Shown here piece by piece: positions 1-6,293 of a stretch of DNA of 7,759 nucleotides. Source of the DNA: Anaerolineae bacterium. GTDB taxonomy: Bacteria; Chloroflexota; Anaerolineae; JACIWR01. The DNA lies in assembly GCA_021162125.1 (NCBI GenBank), contig JAGGZG010000041.1, positions 1 to 7,759 on the forward strand, read 5' to 3'. Below the pieces are notes generated by a model, which had not been told where the DNA came from, did no database searches, and saw nothing but the letters and a program-made list of their open reading frames with translations. The first letter of the stretch is position 1, and every line of letters starts with the position of its first letter. Made by a program: the position numbers and the translations under genes.

Positions 1-4
1 AAGT

Positions 5-34
5 AAAAAAAGGGCCGAGAGAGCCTTCCGGCCC
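5..34 (-). terminator. Intrinsic terminator of the gyrB operon
   Basis: Read on the minus strand, GGGCCG pairs with CGGCCC (positions 29-34 with 12-17) around an 11-nt loop and is followed at once by seven T (complement of A5-A11). This is a classical rho-independent terminator. It lies about 110 nt past the stop codon of the last minus-strand gene and probably ends the gyrB-pmbA-AIR synthase transcript. Confidence 0.8.
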
Positions 35-45
35 CTCTACCAAAA

Positions 46-89
46 GGGGCAGGGGGCCAATCCCCCTCCCCCCCTCCCCCCCAGGGGGG
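46..89. repeat. G/C homopolymer tract, possible G-quadruplex
   Basis: On the plus strand this stretch has G runs of 4 and 5, then C runs of 5, 7 and 7 separated by single T, then six G. G52-56 can pair with C62-66 around CCAAT, and C76-82 can fold back on G84-89. On the minus strand the G7-A-G7-A-G5 block has enough G triplets for an intramolecular G-quadruplex with very short loops. It lies in the 3' untranslated part of the minus-strand operon, between the last stop codon and the terminator. Run lengths in such tracts are prone to sequencing error. Confidence 0.6.
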
Positions 90-94
90 AAATG

Positions 95-137
95 GGAGCA
101 AGCACCAGGCCATCGGGTTCCGAATGCTCCTTTTTTT
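95..137 (+). terminator. Terminator-like hairpin facing rightward
   Basis: On the plus strand GGAGCA (95-100) pairs with TGCTCC (125-130), enclosing a small TCGG-GTT-CCGA stem (113-123), and is followed by seven T (131-137). It would stop a plus-strand transcript entering from the left, implying a convergent gene outside the window. No such gene is visible, so the role is inferred. Confidence 0.45.
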
Positions 138-142
138 ATGTC

Positions 143-1180
143 TCACTCGAACAGGCGGGTGATTTCGTCACGGGGAAAACGTGGAAACTCCCGTATTTGA
201 CCCTCCCGCAGGTTTCTGAACCTGCGGGAGAGTTTCAGCAGCACTCCCGCGCCGGGCTCCACCACCCGCCCGATTATCCGGGCGGCGATCCCGGCTTCCT
301 GTAAACGGGCGACCACCCGTTCGCCGTCCTGGTGGGCCACGACAATGAGCAACGCTCCTGAGGCGATGACCCCCAGCGGATCCAGGCCGAACTCCGCACA
401 GAGGGCCTCCGTCTCCGGCAGGACAGTGATTTGTTCCTGATCCACGAGCAAGCCCACCCCCGCCGCCTGGGCCAATTCCCACAGCCCGGTGGCCAGCCCG
501 CCCTCAGTGGGATCGTGCATAGCGTGGACGCAGGCACACGCGGTAGCGATCTGCGCATCGCGCACCACACTGATCCCTGGCCGGCGCAGAAAGTCCCGGC
601 AGCGGGCCAGGAACTCCGCCGGAAAGCGCGCCGTTAACTCCAGCCCCCGCTCGCGGGCGATGATGGCCGTGGCCTCCACGGCGATGCCTTTGGTGAGCAC
701 CACCACGTCGCCCACCTGCGCCCCACCGGGCATCACCAGATCATCCCGCGCCACCTCGCCCAACATCTGGCCAACGACGATGGGCCGCTGCAAGCCATAG
801 GTGATCTCTGTGTGACCGCCGCACAGCGACACGCCCAGCGCCCGGCAGGCCGCCGAGAGCTGGGCGAAAATGTGCTCCGCCAGCGACTGGTCGGCGAGAC
901 CGGCGGGCAGGAGCAAAGTAGCCAGGAACCAGCGCGGGGTCGCACCCAGGCAGGCGACGTCGTTGGCGTTGACGTTGACCGCGTACCAGCCGATTTCGTC
1001 GGTGGCGAAGGTGATGGGATCAGTCTTGGCCACCAGCACCCTGTCGCCGAACTCAATAGCCGTGGCGTCCGCCCCAATCCCCGGCCCGACCACCACCCGC
1101 TCGTCAACGCGGGCGTAGCGGCTCAGCAGATCAGCCAGGTCCTCGGCCGGCAGCTTGCCCACCGGCAGCGGGATACTCAT
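143..1180 (-). CDS. AIR synthase-related (PurM/HypE-like) protein
   Basis: A protein of about 345 residues with the PurM/HypE/SelD/ThiL fold, an ATP-using superfamily that phosphorylates or activates acyl, carboxamide or similar groups. Visible family marks, numbered from the upstream ATG at 1192, are the glycine-rich GPGIGADA near residue 36, KTDP near 56, NVNANDVACLGA near 73, GGHTE near 125, and DPTEGGL near 217, which opens the C-terminal half. The upstream ATG overlaps the preceding stop as ATGA but has AAGGG only one base away. The ATG at 1180 has GAGG with six bases of spacing and begins MSIPLPVGKLP, which looks like the family N-terminus, so I prefer it. The C-terminus (FPRFPRDEITRLFE) lacks the PRIC cysteine tail with which HypE carries the cyano group, and no hyp genes are nearby. 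It is therefore unlikely to be hydrogenase HypE, and its substrate is unknown. It is the last gene of the gyrB operon. Confidence 0.85.
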   Translation of the reverse strand: MSIPLPVGKLPAEDLADLLSRYARVDERVVVGPGIGADATAIEFGDRVLVAKTDPITFATDEIGWYAVNVNANDVACLGATPRWFLATLLLPAGLADQSLAEHIFAQLSAACRALGVSLCGGHTEITYGLQRPIVVGQMLGEVARDDLVMPGGAQVGDVVVLTKGIAVEATAIIARERGLELTARFPAEFLARCRDFLRRPGISVVRDAQIATACACVHAMHDPTEGGLATGLWELAQAAGVGLLVDQEQITVLPETEALCAEFGLDPLGVIASGALLIVVAHQDGERVVARLQEAGIAARIIGRVVEPGAGVLLKLSRRFRNLREGQIREFPRFPRDEITRLFE

Positions 1181-1188
1181 CTGAGGCC

Positions 1189-2487
1189 TCATCCCTTGCT
1201 GACCACATTCAACGCGGGCAGAAAGACGTAAGGTAGCTTAAGCCCACCGTACACCCACTCGTGTTCGCGGCTGATAGCGGCGATGTCGCCGAGCACATCG
1301 TACACGTTCCCGGCGATGGACACATCCTTCACTCGACCGACGATCTCTCCGCGCTCGATCTTATAGGCCAGGCCCAACGTGTTGGCAAAGGCCCCGCTGA
1401 TCACGTTCCCCTGTCCCAGGCCCAGTGGGGTATCCACCAACAAGCCCTCCTGGATGTCAGCCAGGATGTCGGCGAAACTCACCTCGCCGCTGGCGAGGAT
1501 CAGATTCGAAGGCGAAGGGCCCGGCGGGCTGAATAGACTACGCGAAGCGCTGCCCGTGCTCTCCACCCCGGCCTGAGCAGCGGTTTTCAGGTCGTACAAA
1601 AAGCCGCGCACCACGCCCTCTTCGATGAGCACGTTACGCCGCCGGGGAACGCCCTCATCGTCATAGGGTGCGCTGCCCGGCCGCCCATCGAGGGTGGGAT
1701 CGTCCACCACGGTGAGCTTGCTGTCGAAGAGCTTCTGTCCCACTTTGCCGGCCAGGGGCGAGATGTGGCGGTAGACGTTCTTGCCGTCGAGACCCAGCAT
1801 CAGCGGCAGGCCCAGCACGGTGGCTCCGGTGGGCGAGAAGAGGACGGGCATCGTGCCGGAGCGAATCGTCGTCAACTCACGGGCCAACTCCAGTTTGCGG
1901 GCGACTTTGCGGGCAATATGCAGGTACTCATCGTCCCAGACCGTGGTGCTGAAGAAATCGTACACGATCAACACGTCGTCCCCGCGCACCCGTTCCACAC
2001 CGAGCATAATTTCCAGGGGCGATTGAATCACCGCCGCCTGTGCCCCGGCGCTGTTGCGTACTTCCGCGCGACGCACTCCCCGTTCCAGGTCTATATTGAT
2101 GTGGGCGTCTGGCTCGACCCGGCGCACCAGATCAATCATCTCTTGGCCGATCTCTACCAACTGCCCGATGGACAGCGCCGTTACCTGTTCGTCAAATATC
2201 GTCACCGGGACGCCGGGCTGCGGGCCGGGAAAGCGCAACGGCAGCACATCGCCATAGCGCGCCGATTCCAGCGCATTGGCAATCAGCCGGTCGTCTGCGC
2301 TCAAGTCACTGGAAGCAGCGAACCCCAGCCTTCCGTCCGTCACCACCCGCAGGGCAATACCCCGCGTTTCCTCCACCTCCGCCGATTTGAGGACGTTGGC
2401 CTCGAAACCGACTTTGGTCACCTCATTCTCCACAAAAAACACCTCGGCCTGCTCAACCTGGCCGCGTAGCTTGTCCAGAATATCCAT
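1189..2487 (-). CDS. PmbA/TldE-like protein (TldD/PmbA family)
   Basis: A 432-residue protein of the TldD/PmbA (U62) family. Members form TldD-TldE complexes that cleave peptides in the cytoplasm, for example in microcin B17 maturation and CcdA degradation in E. coli. The C-terminal stretch near residues 374-411 (ANTLGLAYKIERGEIVGRV, then DVSIAGNVYDVLGDI) matches the pattern of the PmbA/TldE C-terminus. The HExxxH zinc motif of TldD is not present anywhere, so this is the TldE-type, probably non-catalytic, subunit; no TldD is in the window. The reading frame can be extended to a GTG at 2532 that overlaps the gyrB stop, but that GTG has no Shine-Dalgarno sequence. The ATG at 2487 has GAGGAG with six bases of spacing and gives the family-like start MDILDKLRGQ. 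This leaves 41 nt after gyrB. Its stop region overlaps or closely abuts the next gene, consistent with cotranscription. Confidence 0.88.
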   Translation of the reverse strand: MDILDKLRGQVEQAEVFFVENEVTKVGFEANVLKSAEVEETRGIALRVVTDGRLGFAASSDLSADDRLIANALESARYGDVLPLRFPGPQPGVPVTIFDEQVTALSIGQLVEIGQEMIDLVRRVEPDAHINIDLERGVRRAEVRNSAGAQAAVIQSPLEIMLGVERVRGDDVLIVYDFFSTTVWDDEYLHIARKVARKLELARELTTIRSGTMPVLFSPTGATVLGLPLMLGLDGKNVYRHISPLAGKVGQKLFDSKLTVVDDPTLDGRPGSAPYDDEGVPRRRNVLIEEGVVRGFLYDLKTAAQAGVESTGSASRSLFSPPGPSPSNLILASGEVSFADILADIQEGLLVDTPLGLGQGNVISGAFANTLGLAYKIERGEIVGRVKDVSIAGNVYDVLGDIAAISREHEWVYGGLKLPYVFLPALNVVSKG

Positions 2488-2528
2488 GTACTTCTCCTCA
2501 AAACCGGTATCGGGTTCCAGATGCGGGC

Positions 2529-5500
2529 TCACACGTCCAGATTGCGCACTTCTTTAGCGTGCGTCTGTATGAACCGTTTGCGCGGGGGGACGGCCCTGCC
2601 CATCAGCATGCTGAAAGTACGATCGGCAGCAGCAGCGTCCTCAATGGTCACCTGCAACAGCGTCCGTTTCTCCGGGTCCATCGTCGTCTCCCAGAGCTGC
2701 TCGGGGTTCATCTCGCCCAACCCCTTGTAGCGCTGCAAGGTGACATTTTGCCCGTCCAGCTTGGCCAGCAGACGGTCCTTTTCCTCCTCAGTGTAAGCAT
2801 ACTGCACTTTCTTCTTGTGCTCGATGCGATACAACGGCGGCTGGGCGATGTAGAGGTGTCCCTTTTCGATCAACTCCTCCATGTAACGGAAGAAAAAGGT
2901 GAGCAACAGCGTGCGGATGTGCGCCCCGTCTACGTCAGCATCGGTATTATGGCAGCACAATCCGCCCAGGCCGCAGATGAAGTTCTCATCTCCCTCCACG
3001 GAGAAGTCATATACCATCCCATTGCTCGGCGCGACTTGTCGCACCGCTCGCACAGGCAGGCCGATCAGGTCGCCGGCAATGGATGTGTAAGCCCGATTGA
3101 TACCGCTGCGGGCCGACGATGACATCTTGGCCTCTAACTTGTGCGCCAGATGGTGATCGGCCCATACAGGGCTCAGACGTGCCAGATCATCCCGGGCAAC
3201 GACGCTGAGGGTGTACACCGTGTGTCGTCGAATTACCGGTCTATCCCGTACTATGCCAGAGGACTGACCTGTCGGCTCACGTGACGACAGCGACGCCAAC
3301 ACCCCCTGTGTTTGGAGCAGATACATCATCTGGGAAGCCAGATTCCGTGAAACAGTGCTGACGGCAATCCCGTTTTTAGAAACCGTGCCATCGCCCAGGA
3401 AATAGCCCCGCAGGAAAGCCAGTTGGAGTTCCGGCGTCACGTTGAACACCAGATCAGGGATGCGCTTCCTGGTGGCGTCCAGCCTATCGAAGCCGAACAG
3501 ACAGCGAAACGTGGCAGCAATAACGCTGTTGACCACGCGCAATTCCCCCACTCGTTCATCGTAATGATAGAAGTTCGCCTCGGCGCCGAATACATCCCGA
3601 ATGGCTCCAGCGATCTCAGATGCTATTGCCTGGTTATTGCGCCCAATAGCGAAACGCACACCGCCACGCTGACTCAGGCTGCCTTCGGCCACAAAGAAGC
3701 CCAGCAACGTCATCAATGCCTCGTTCACCGGAATAAAGCGGGGTATGGCATGGTCGGCGTAATGGACGGGTGTCAATTTTACGAGATGACCATTGAGCTG
3801 TGTTAACTCCTCGGGATTCAACTCGCTCAGGCGGAGATAGGGACGCACACGGTTGCGGGGTGCTCCGGCGTACTGCGTGCGCCAGATTCGATCCAGGTGC
3901 GAATCCACAACCTGAAACTGACCGGTGAGCGTTTTCTCGTCCAGTCCCAGGAGAGTCGTGTACCGCTTAAAGTGAGTGAGGGTTGGACGTGATGTGCTTT
4001 TCTCCCAGGCGTAAAAGGTGACCGGTTGGCGAATACCCACGGCCTGGCACACTTCCTGTTGGCTGAGTCCCAGTTCCAGCCGCCGATGGGTCATAACAGC
4101 GCGTAATGCCTCCGCAATCTCCACGCGCGGTTCCACTAACTGAGGGCGGCCCGCATATTCACTACGCACACGAGCTTTCAGCAACTCCTCGACGCCCTCC
4201 CCGCGCACGAATATCTCCACATCTAACTGCTCTCGGTGTGTGAGGAGCAGACGCAGCACGTCCAACTGGCGAGGGGGGTCATCGCCGTGCAAAGGCAGAG
4301 AACGCGGCGCGACTAGCAGGTCACCGGGTCGCACAGCGTCGCCCCGTTTGAGCACAATTTGCCCATCCTCATGGACAAAAACGCTATGTGATGCCGTCAC
4401 CCGCACCCGCCGTCCGTAAGCGGTTTCGATCTCATACAGCGGTTCGGAGAGAGGATGGGAGATCACGGCCTTCAGCGGCCTGAACCTGACGCGGCCCGTA
4501 TTCACGTCGAAGCAGAGCACCCTATATCCCGTGACATCGTCCAGCCCCTCGATGAAGGGGCCGATTTTGACAGCATGGATATCCCCATGGGGATCGCGGA
4601 TGAATGTCATCTCGTCCCCATCCACACTCATCACGATCACGCGATGATAGCGCAGGTTATCCAGGTTGAACTGGTCACCGATGCTCGTACCCAGAGCCGA
4701 GATGAGAGCCTGCACCTCTTTGTTCTTGAGGATTTTGTCCAGCCGGGCACGCTCAGTATTGAGAATCTTGCCCCGCAGAGGAAGAATGGCCTGGAAGTGG
4801 CGATCACGGCCCTGCTTGGCGCTGCCCCCAGCCGAGTCACCCTCCACGATGTACAGCTCGGTCTTGGCCGGATCGCGCTCGGAGCAATCGGCCAGCTTGC
4901 CGGGCAGGGTCATGCTCTCCAACGCGCTCTTGCGAATCACCAGGTCACGGGCGTGACGCGCGGCCTGCCGGGCTCGCGAAGAGGTGAGACATTTCTGGAT
5001 GATTCCCTTTGCCTGGCGGGGATGCTCTTCTAGGAAAGACGATAGCGCCTCGCTGACCACGGACTCCACTTGGCCCTTGACTTCGGCGTTGCCCAGCTTG
5101 ATCTTGGTCTGGCTCTCGAACTGGGGATCGGTCATCTTCACGCTGATGATGGCCGTCAGCCCTTCGCGGGTGTCCTCGCCGGTGAAGTTGGGCTCGTTGT
5201 CTTTGAGCAGGCCCGCTTTGCGGGCGTAATCGTTGAGGGTGCGGGTCAGCGCCGAGCGGAATCCGGTAAGGTGCGTGCCGCCTTCAACCGTGTTGATGTT
5301 GTTAGCGAAGGCGTACACCGATTCAGAGTACCCGTCGGTCCACTGGATGGCCACCTCGATCACCGTGCTGTTGACCTGCCTTGTAACGTAGATCGGCTCG
5401 TGCAGCGCGTTACGGTTCTTGTTCAGATAGCGAACGAAAGACGTGATCCCACCCTCGAAGTAGAAGGACATCTCTCGATCTTTGCGTTCGTCGCGGAAGT

Positions 5501-6116
5501 GGATAGTCAGCCCCCGGGTGAGGAAAGCCATCTCCCGGAAACGCTGAACCAGCGCCTCGAATTTGAAGTCAATCTTCTCGAAAATTTGAGCGTCGGCCAG
5601 GAAAGTGGTTTTTGTGCCCGTGCCTTTCGCCGGGCCTATCACCTCCACGCCGGTGACGGGCACGCCACGCTCGTAACGCTGGCGATAGCGTTTCCCGCCG
5701 CGCTTGACCTCGACCTCCATCCACTCGGAGAGAGCGTTCACCGCCGAGACTCCCACGCCGTGCAGCCCAGATGCCACCTTGTACCCGCCCCCACCGAACT
5801 TGGCGCCGGCGTGCAGCACGGTCATCACCACTTCCAGCGCCGGACGGCCGGTTTGCTCGTGGAGGCCCACCGGGATGCCACGCCCGTTATCCTCGACGGT
5901 GACCGTGTTATCGGAATGGATGACCACCTCAATGCGATCACAGGCCCCGGCCAGCGCCTCGTCCACGCTATTGTCCACCACCTCTTGCACCAGGTGATGC
6001 AAACCACGGATGTCCGTCGAACCGATGTACATCCCTGGCCGGCGGCGCACGGCCTCCAGCCCCTCCAGCACTTGAATGTCACTGGCCTCGTATTTCTGTA
6101 CACGACTATCTACCAT
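2529..6116 (-). CDS. gyrB: DNA gyrase subunit B with in-frame intein
   Basis: The ATPase and TOPRIM subunit of DNA gyrase, which with GyrA introduces negative supercoils. The GHKL ATPase domain shows EVVDNSVDE (residues 45-53), the DNGRGIP loop (76-82) and GLHGVGVSAVNALS (117-130). The transducer QTK is at 336-338. TOPRIM shows EGDSAGGSAKQGRDR (425-439) and TDADVDGAHIRT (1058-1069). The end shows QRYKGLGEMNPEQLW (1128-1142) and THAKEVRNLDV. Residues 497-1057 are an intein. Removing them leaves a normal 634-residue GyrB with an uninterrupted VIVM-TDADVDG junction. The ATP-lid motif reads HAGAKF rather than the usual HAGGKF. The ATG has an imperfect upstream Shine-Dalgarno (AAGGGTGGT) nine bases away. 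It is the first gene of the minus-strand operon, transcribed from the promoter at 6265-6293. Assignment as GyrB rather than ParE rests on overall motif style and is probable. Confidence 0.96.
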   Translation of the reverse strand: MVDSRVQKYEASDIQVLEGLEAVRRRPGMYIGSTDIRGLHHLVQEVVDNSVDEALAGACDRIEVVIHSDNTVTVEDNGRGIPVGLHEQTGRPALEVVMTVLHAGAKFGGGGYKVASGLHGVGVSAVNALSEWMEVEVKRGGKRYRQRYERGVPVTGVEVIGPAKGTGTKTTFLADAQIFEKIDFKFEALVQRFREMAFLTRGLTIHFRDERKDREMSFYFEGGITSFVRYLNKNRNALHEPIYVTRQVNSTVIEVAIQWTDGYSESVYAFANNINTVEGGTHLTGFRSALTRTLNDYARKAGLLKDNEPNFTGEDTREGLTAIISVKMTDPQFESQTKIKLGNAEVKGQVESVVSEALSSFLEEHPRQAKGIIQKCLTSSRARQAARHARDLVIRKSALESMTLPGKLADCSERDPAKTELYIVEGDSAGGSAKQGRDRHFQAILPLRGKILNTERARLDKILKNKEVQALISALGTSIGDQFNLDNLRYHRVIVMSVDGDEMTFIRDPHGDIHAVKIGPFIEGLDDVTGYRVLCFDVNTGRVRFRPLKAVISHPLSEPLYEIETAYGRRVRVTASHSVFVHEDGQIVLKRGDAVRPGDLLVAPRSLPLHGDDPPRQLDVLRLLLTHREQLDVEIFVRGEGVEELLKARVRSEYAGRPQLVEPRVEIAEALRAVMTHRRLELGLSQQEVCQAVGIRQPVTFYAWEKSTSRPTLTHFKRYTTLLGLDEKTLTGQFQVVDSHLDRIWRTQYAGAPRNRVRPYLRLSELNPEELTQLNGHLVKLTPVHYADHAIPRFIPVNEALMTLLGFFVAEGSLSQRGGVRFAIGRNNQAIASEIAGAIRDVFGAEANFYHYDERVGELRVVNSVIAATFRCLFGFDRLDATRKRIPDLVFNVTPELQLAFLRGYFLGDGTVSKNGIAVSTVSRNLASQMMYLLQTQGVLASLSSREPTGQSSGIVRDRPVIRRHTVYTLSVVARDDLARLSPVWADHHLAHKLEAKMSSSARSGINRAYTSIAGDLIGLPVRAVRQVAPSNGMVYDFSVEGDENFICGLGGLCCHNTDADVDGAHIRTLLLTFFFRYMEELIEKGHLYIAQPPLYRIEHKKKVQYAYTEEEKDRLLAKLDGQNVTLQRYKGLGEMNPEQLWETTMDPEKRTLLQVTIEDAAAADRTFSMLMGRAVPPRKRFIQTHAKEVRNLDV
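3117..3719 (-). other. LAGLIDADG homing-endonuclease domain of the intein
   Basis: Approximately precursor residues 800-1000, holding the paired motifs LLGFFVAEG and FLRGYFLGDG about 97 residues apart, the spacing expected for a single-chain two-motif LAGLIDADG endonuclease. One acidic residue per motif (Glu811, Asp909) is in place for metal-dependent cleavage. Domain edges are estimates. Confidence 0.85.
3942..4103 (-). other. XRE-type helix-turn-helix domain inside the intein
   Basis: Precursor residues 672-725 read as a Cro/C1-type DNA-binding domain. A first helix ends near LELG, then LSQQEVCQAVGI (684-695) gives the turn, RQPVTFYAWEK (696-706) is the likely recognition helix, and a closing helix runs through THFKRYTTLLGL. 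The pattern (LSQxEVxxxxGIxQxxxxxWE) is typical of the XRE family. It could help the endonuclease bind its homing site or act as a regulator; neither is shown by the sequence. Confidence 0.75.
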
Positions 6117-6160
6117 TACGTATCAACCACCCTTCGTCACCAATATTCTTTCTGTCGCTT

Positions 6161-6193
6161 GAAAACCCCGCTTTCCCCAAGAAAATGGGGTTC
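6161..6193 (-). promoter_or_regulatory. Hairpin in the gyrB leader, possible attenuator
   Basis: On the minus strand AACCCC (6192-6187) can pair with GGGGTT (6169-6164), after which the sequence continues TTC. The same CCCC can instead pair with a nearer GGGG (6178-6175) around an 8-nt loop. The structure lies in the roughly 140-nt leader between the predicted gyrB start of transcription and the ATG. It could be a weak terminator for upstream transcripts or an attenuator; the stems are short, so this is tentative. Confidence 0.3.
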
Positions 6194-6264
6194 TTGATCA
6201 ATCCGCTTAATCGGCTGCCCCGTCCTCCAGAAGTCACAGATGAACATCCCTCCGCGTTTAACGG

Positions 6265-6293
6265 AGTATAACACCGGTGTTATTCATTGTCAA
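6265..6293 (-). promoter_or_regulatory. gyrB promoter, sigma70 type
   Basis: On the minus strand TTGACA (6293-6288) and TATACT (6270-6265) are separated by exactly 17 bp, a full -35 match and a 5 of 6 -10 match. The -35 box overlaps the last codons of the upstream membrane-protein gene. Transcription would start near 6258 and give a leader of about 140 nt before the gyrB ATG. The first leader bases after the -10 are CCGTTAAACGCGGA. Confidence 0.8.
6268..6283. promoter_or_regulatory. 16-bp palindrome, likely operator of gyrB
   Basis: ATAACACCGGTGTTAT is a perfect inverted repeat with no spacer. It fills most of the 17-bp spacer of the gyrB promoter and covers three bases of the -10 box. A dimeric repressor bound here would block RNA polymerase. 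The position makes an operator likely; the binding protein cannot be told from the sequence. Confidence 0.6.

Larger units (their letters stand above)
2946..4628 (-). mobile_element. GyrB intein with LAGLIDADG endonuclease and HTH
   Basis: A 561-residue intein (GyrB precursor residues 497-1057). Block A starts with Ser497 (SVDGDEM). Block B has the TxxH pattern TASH at 574-577. Block F is YDFSVEGDENFI (1036-1047). Block G ends CCHN, with penultimate His1056, terminal Asn1057 and Thr1058 as the +1 nucleophile. All residues for class 1 splicing are present, so it should be active. The first endonuclease motif is LLGFFVAEG (804-812, acidic Glu811) and the second is FLRGYFLGDG (901-910, acidic Asp909). 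Both acidic residues are kept, so the homing endonuclease may be functional and would cut intein-free gyrB alleles. A helix-turn-helix domain lies between the Hint N part and the endonuclease. The insertion point differs from the well-known Synechocystis GyrB intein, which splits SAGG/SAKQ in the same domain. The boundaries were set by reading across the conserved GyrB sequence. Confidence 0.95.

Noticed and set aside
92..304. Plus-strand open frame of 70 codons at the left end
   Set aside because: It runs through a terminator hairpin and then antisense to the AIR synthase-related gene.
143..1192. Hydrogenase maturation factor HypE
   Set aside because: The C-terminal PRIC cysteine motif is missing and no other hyp genes are present; only the PurM-like fold is supported.
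1765..2469. Plus-strand open frame of 234 codons antisense to the pmbA-like gene
   Set aside because: It is rich in His, Gln and Arg as expected for an antisense shadow, and the opposite strand encodes a clear family member.
2488..2532. GTG start at 2532 for the pmbA-like gene, overlapping the gyrB stop
   Set aside because: No Shine-Dalgarno upstream, and the ATG at 2487 has GAGGAG at good spacing with a family-like N-terminus.
3423..3806. Plus-strand open frame of 127 codons inside the intein
   Set aside because: It is antisense to the LAGLIDADG region, which has both motifs intact; no family resemblance.
5070..6197. Plus-strand open frame of 375 codons antisense to gyrB
   Set aside because: It lies almost entirely opposite the conserved GyrB N-terminal domain; the protein shows no recognisable motif and is a by-product of GC-rich codon bias.
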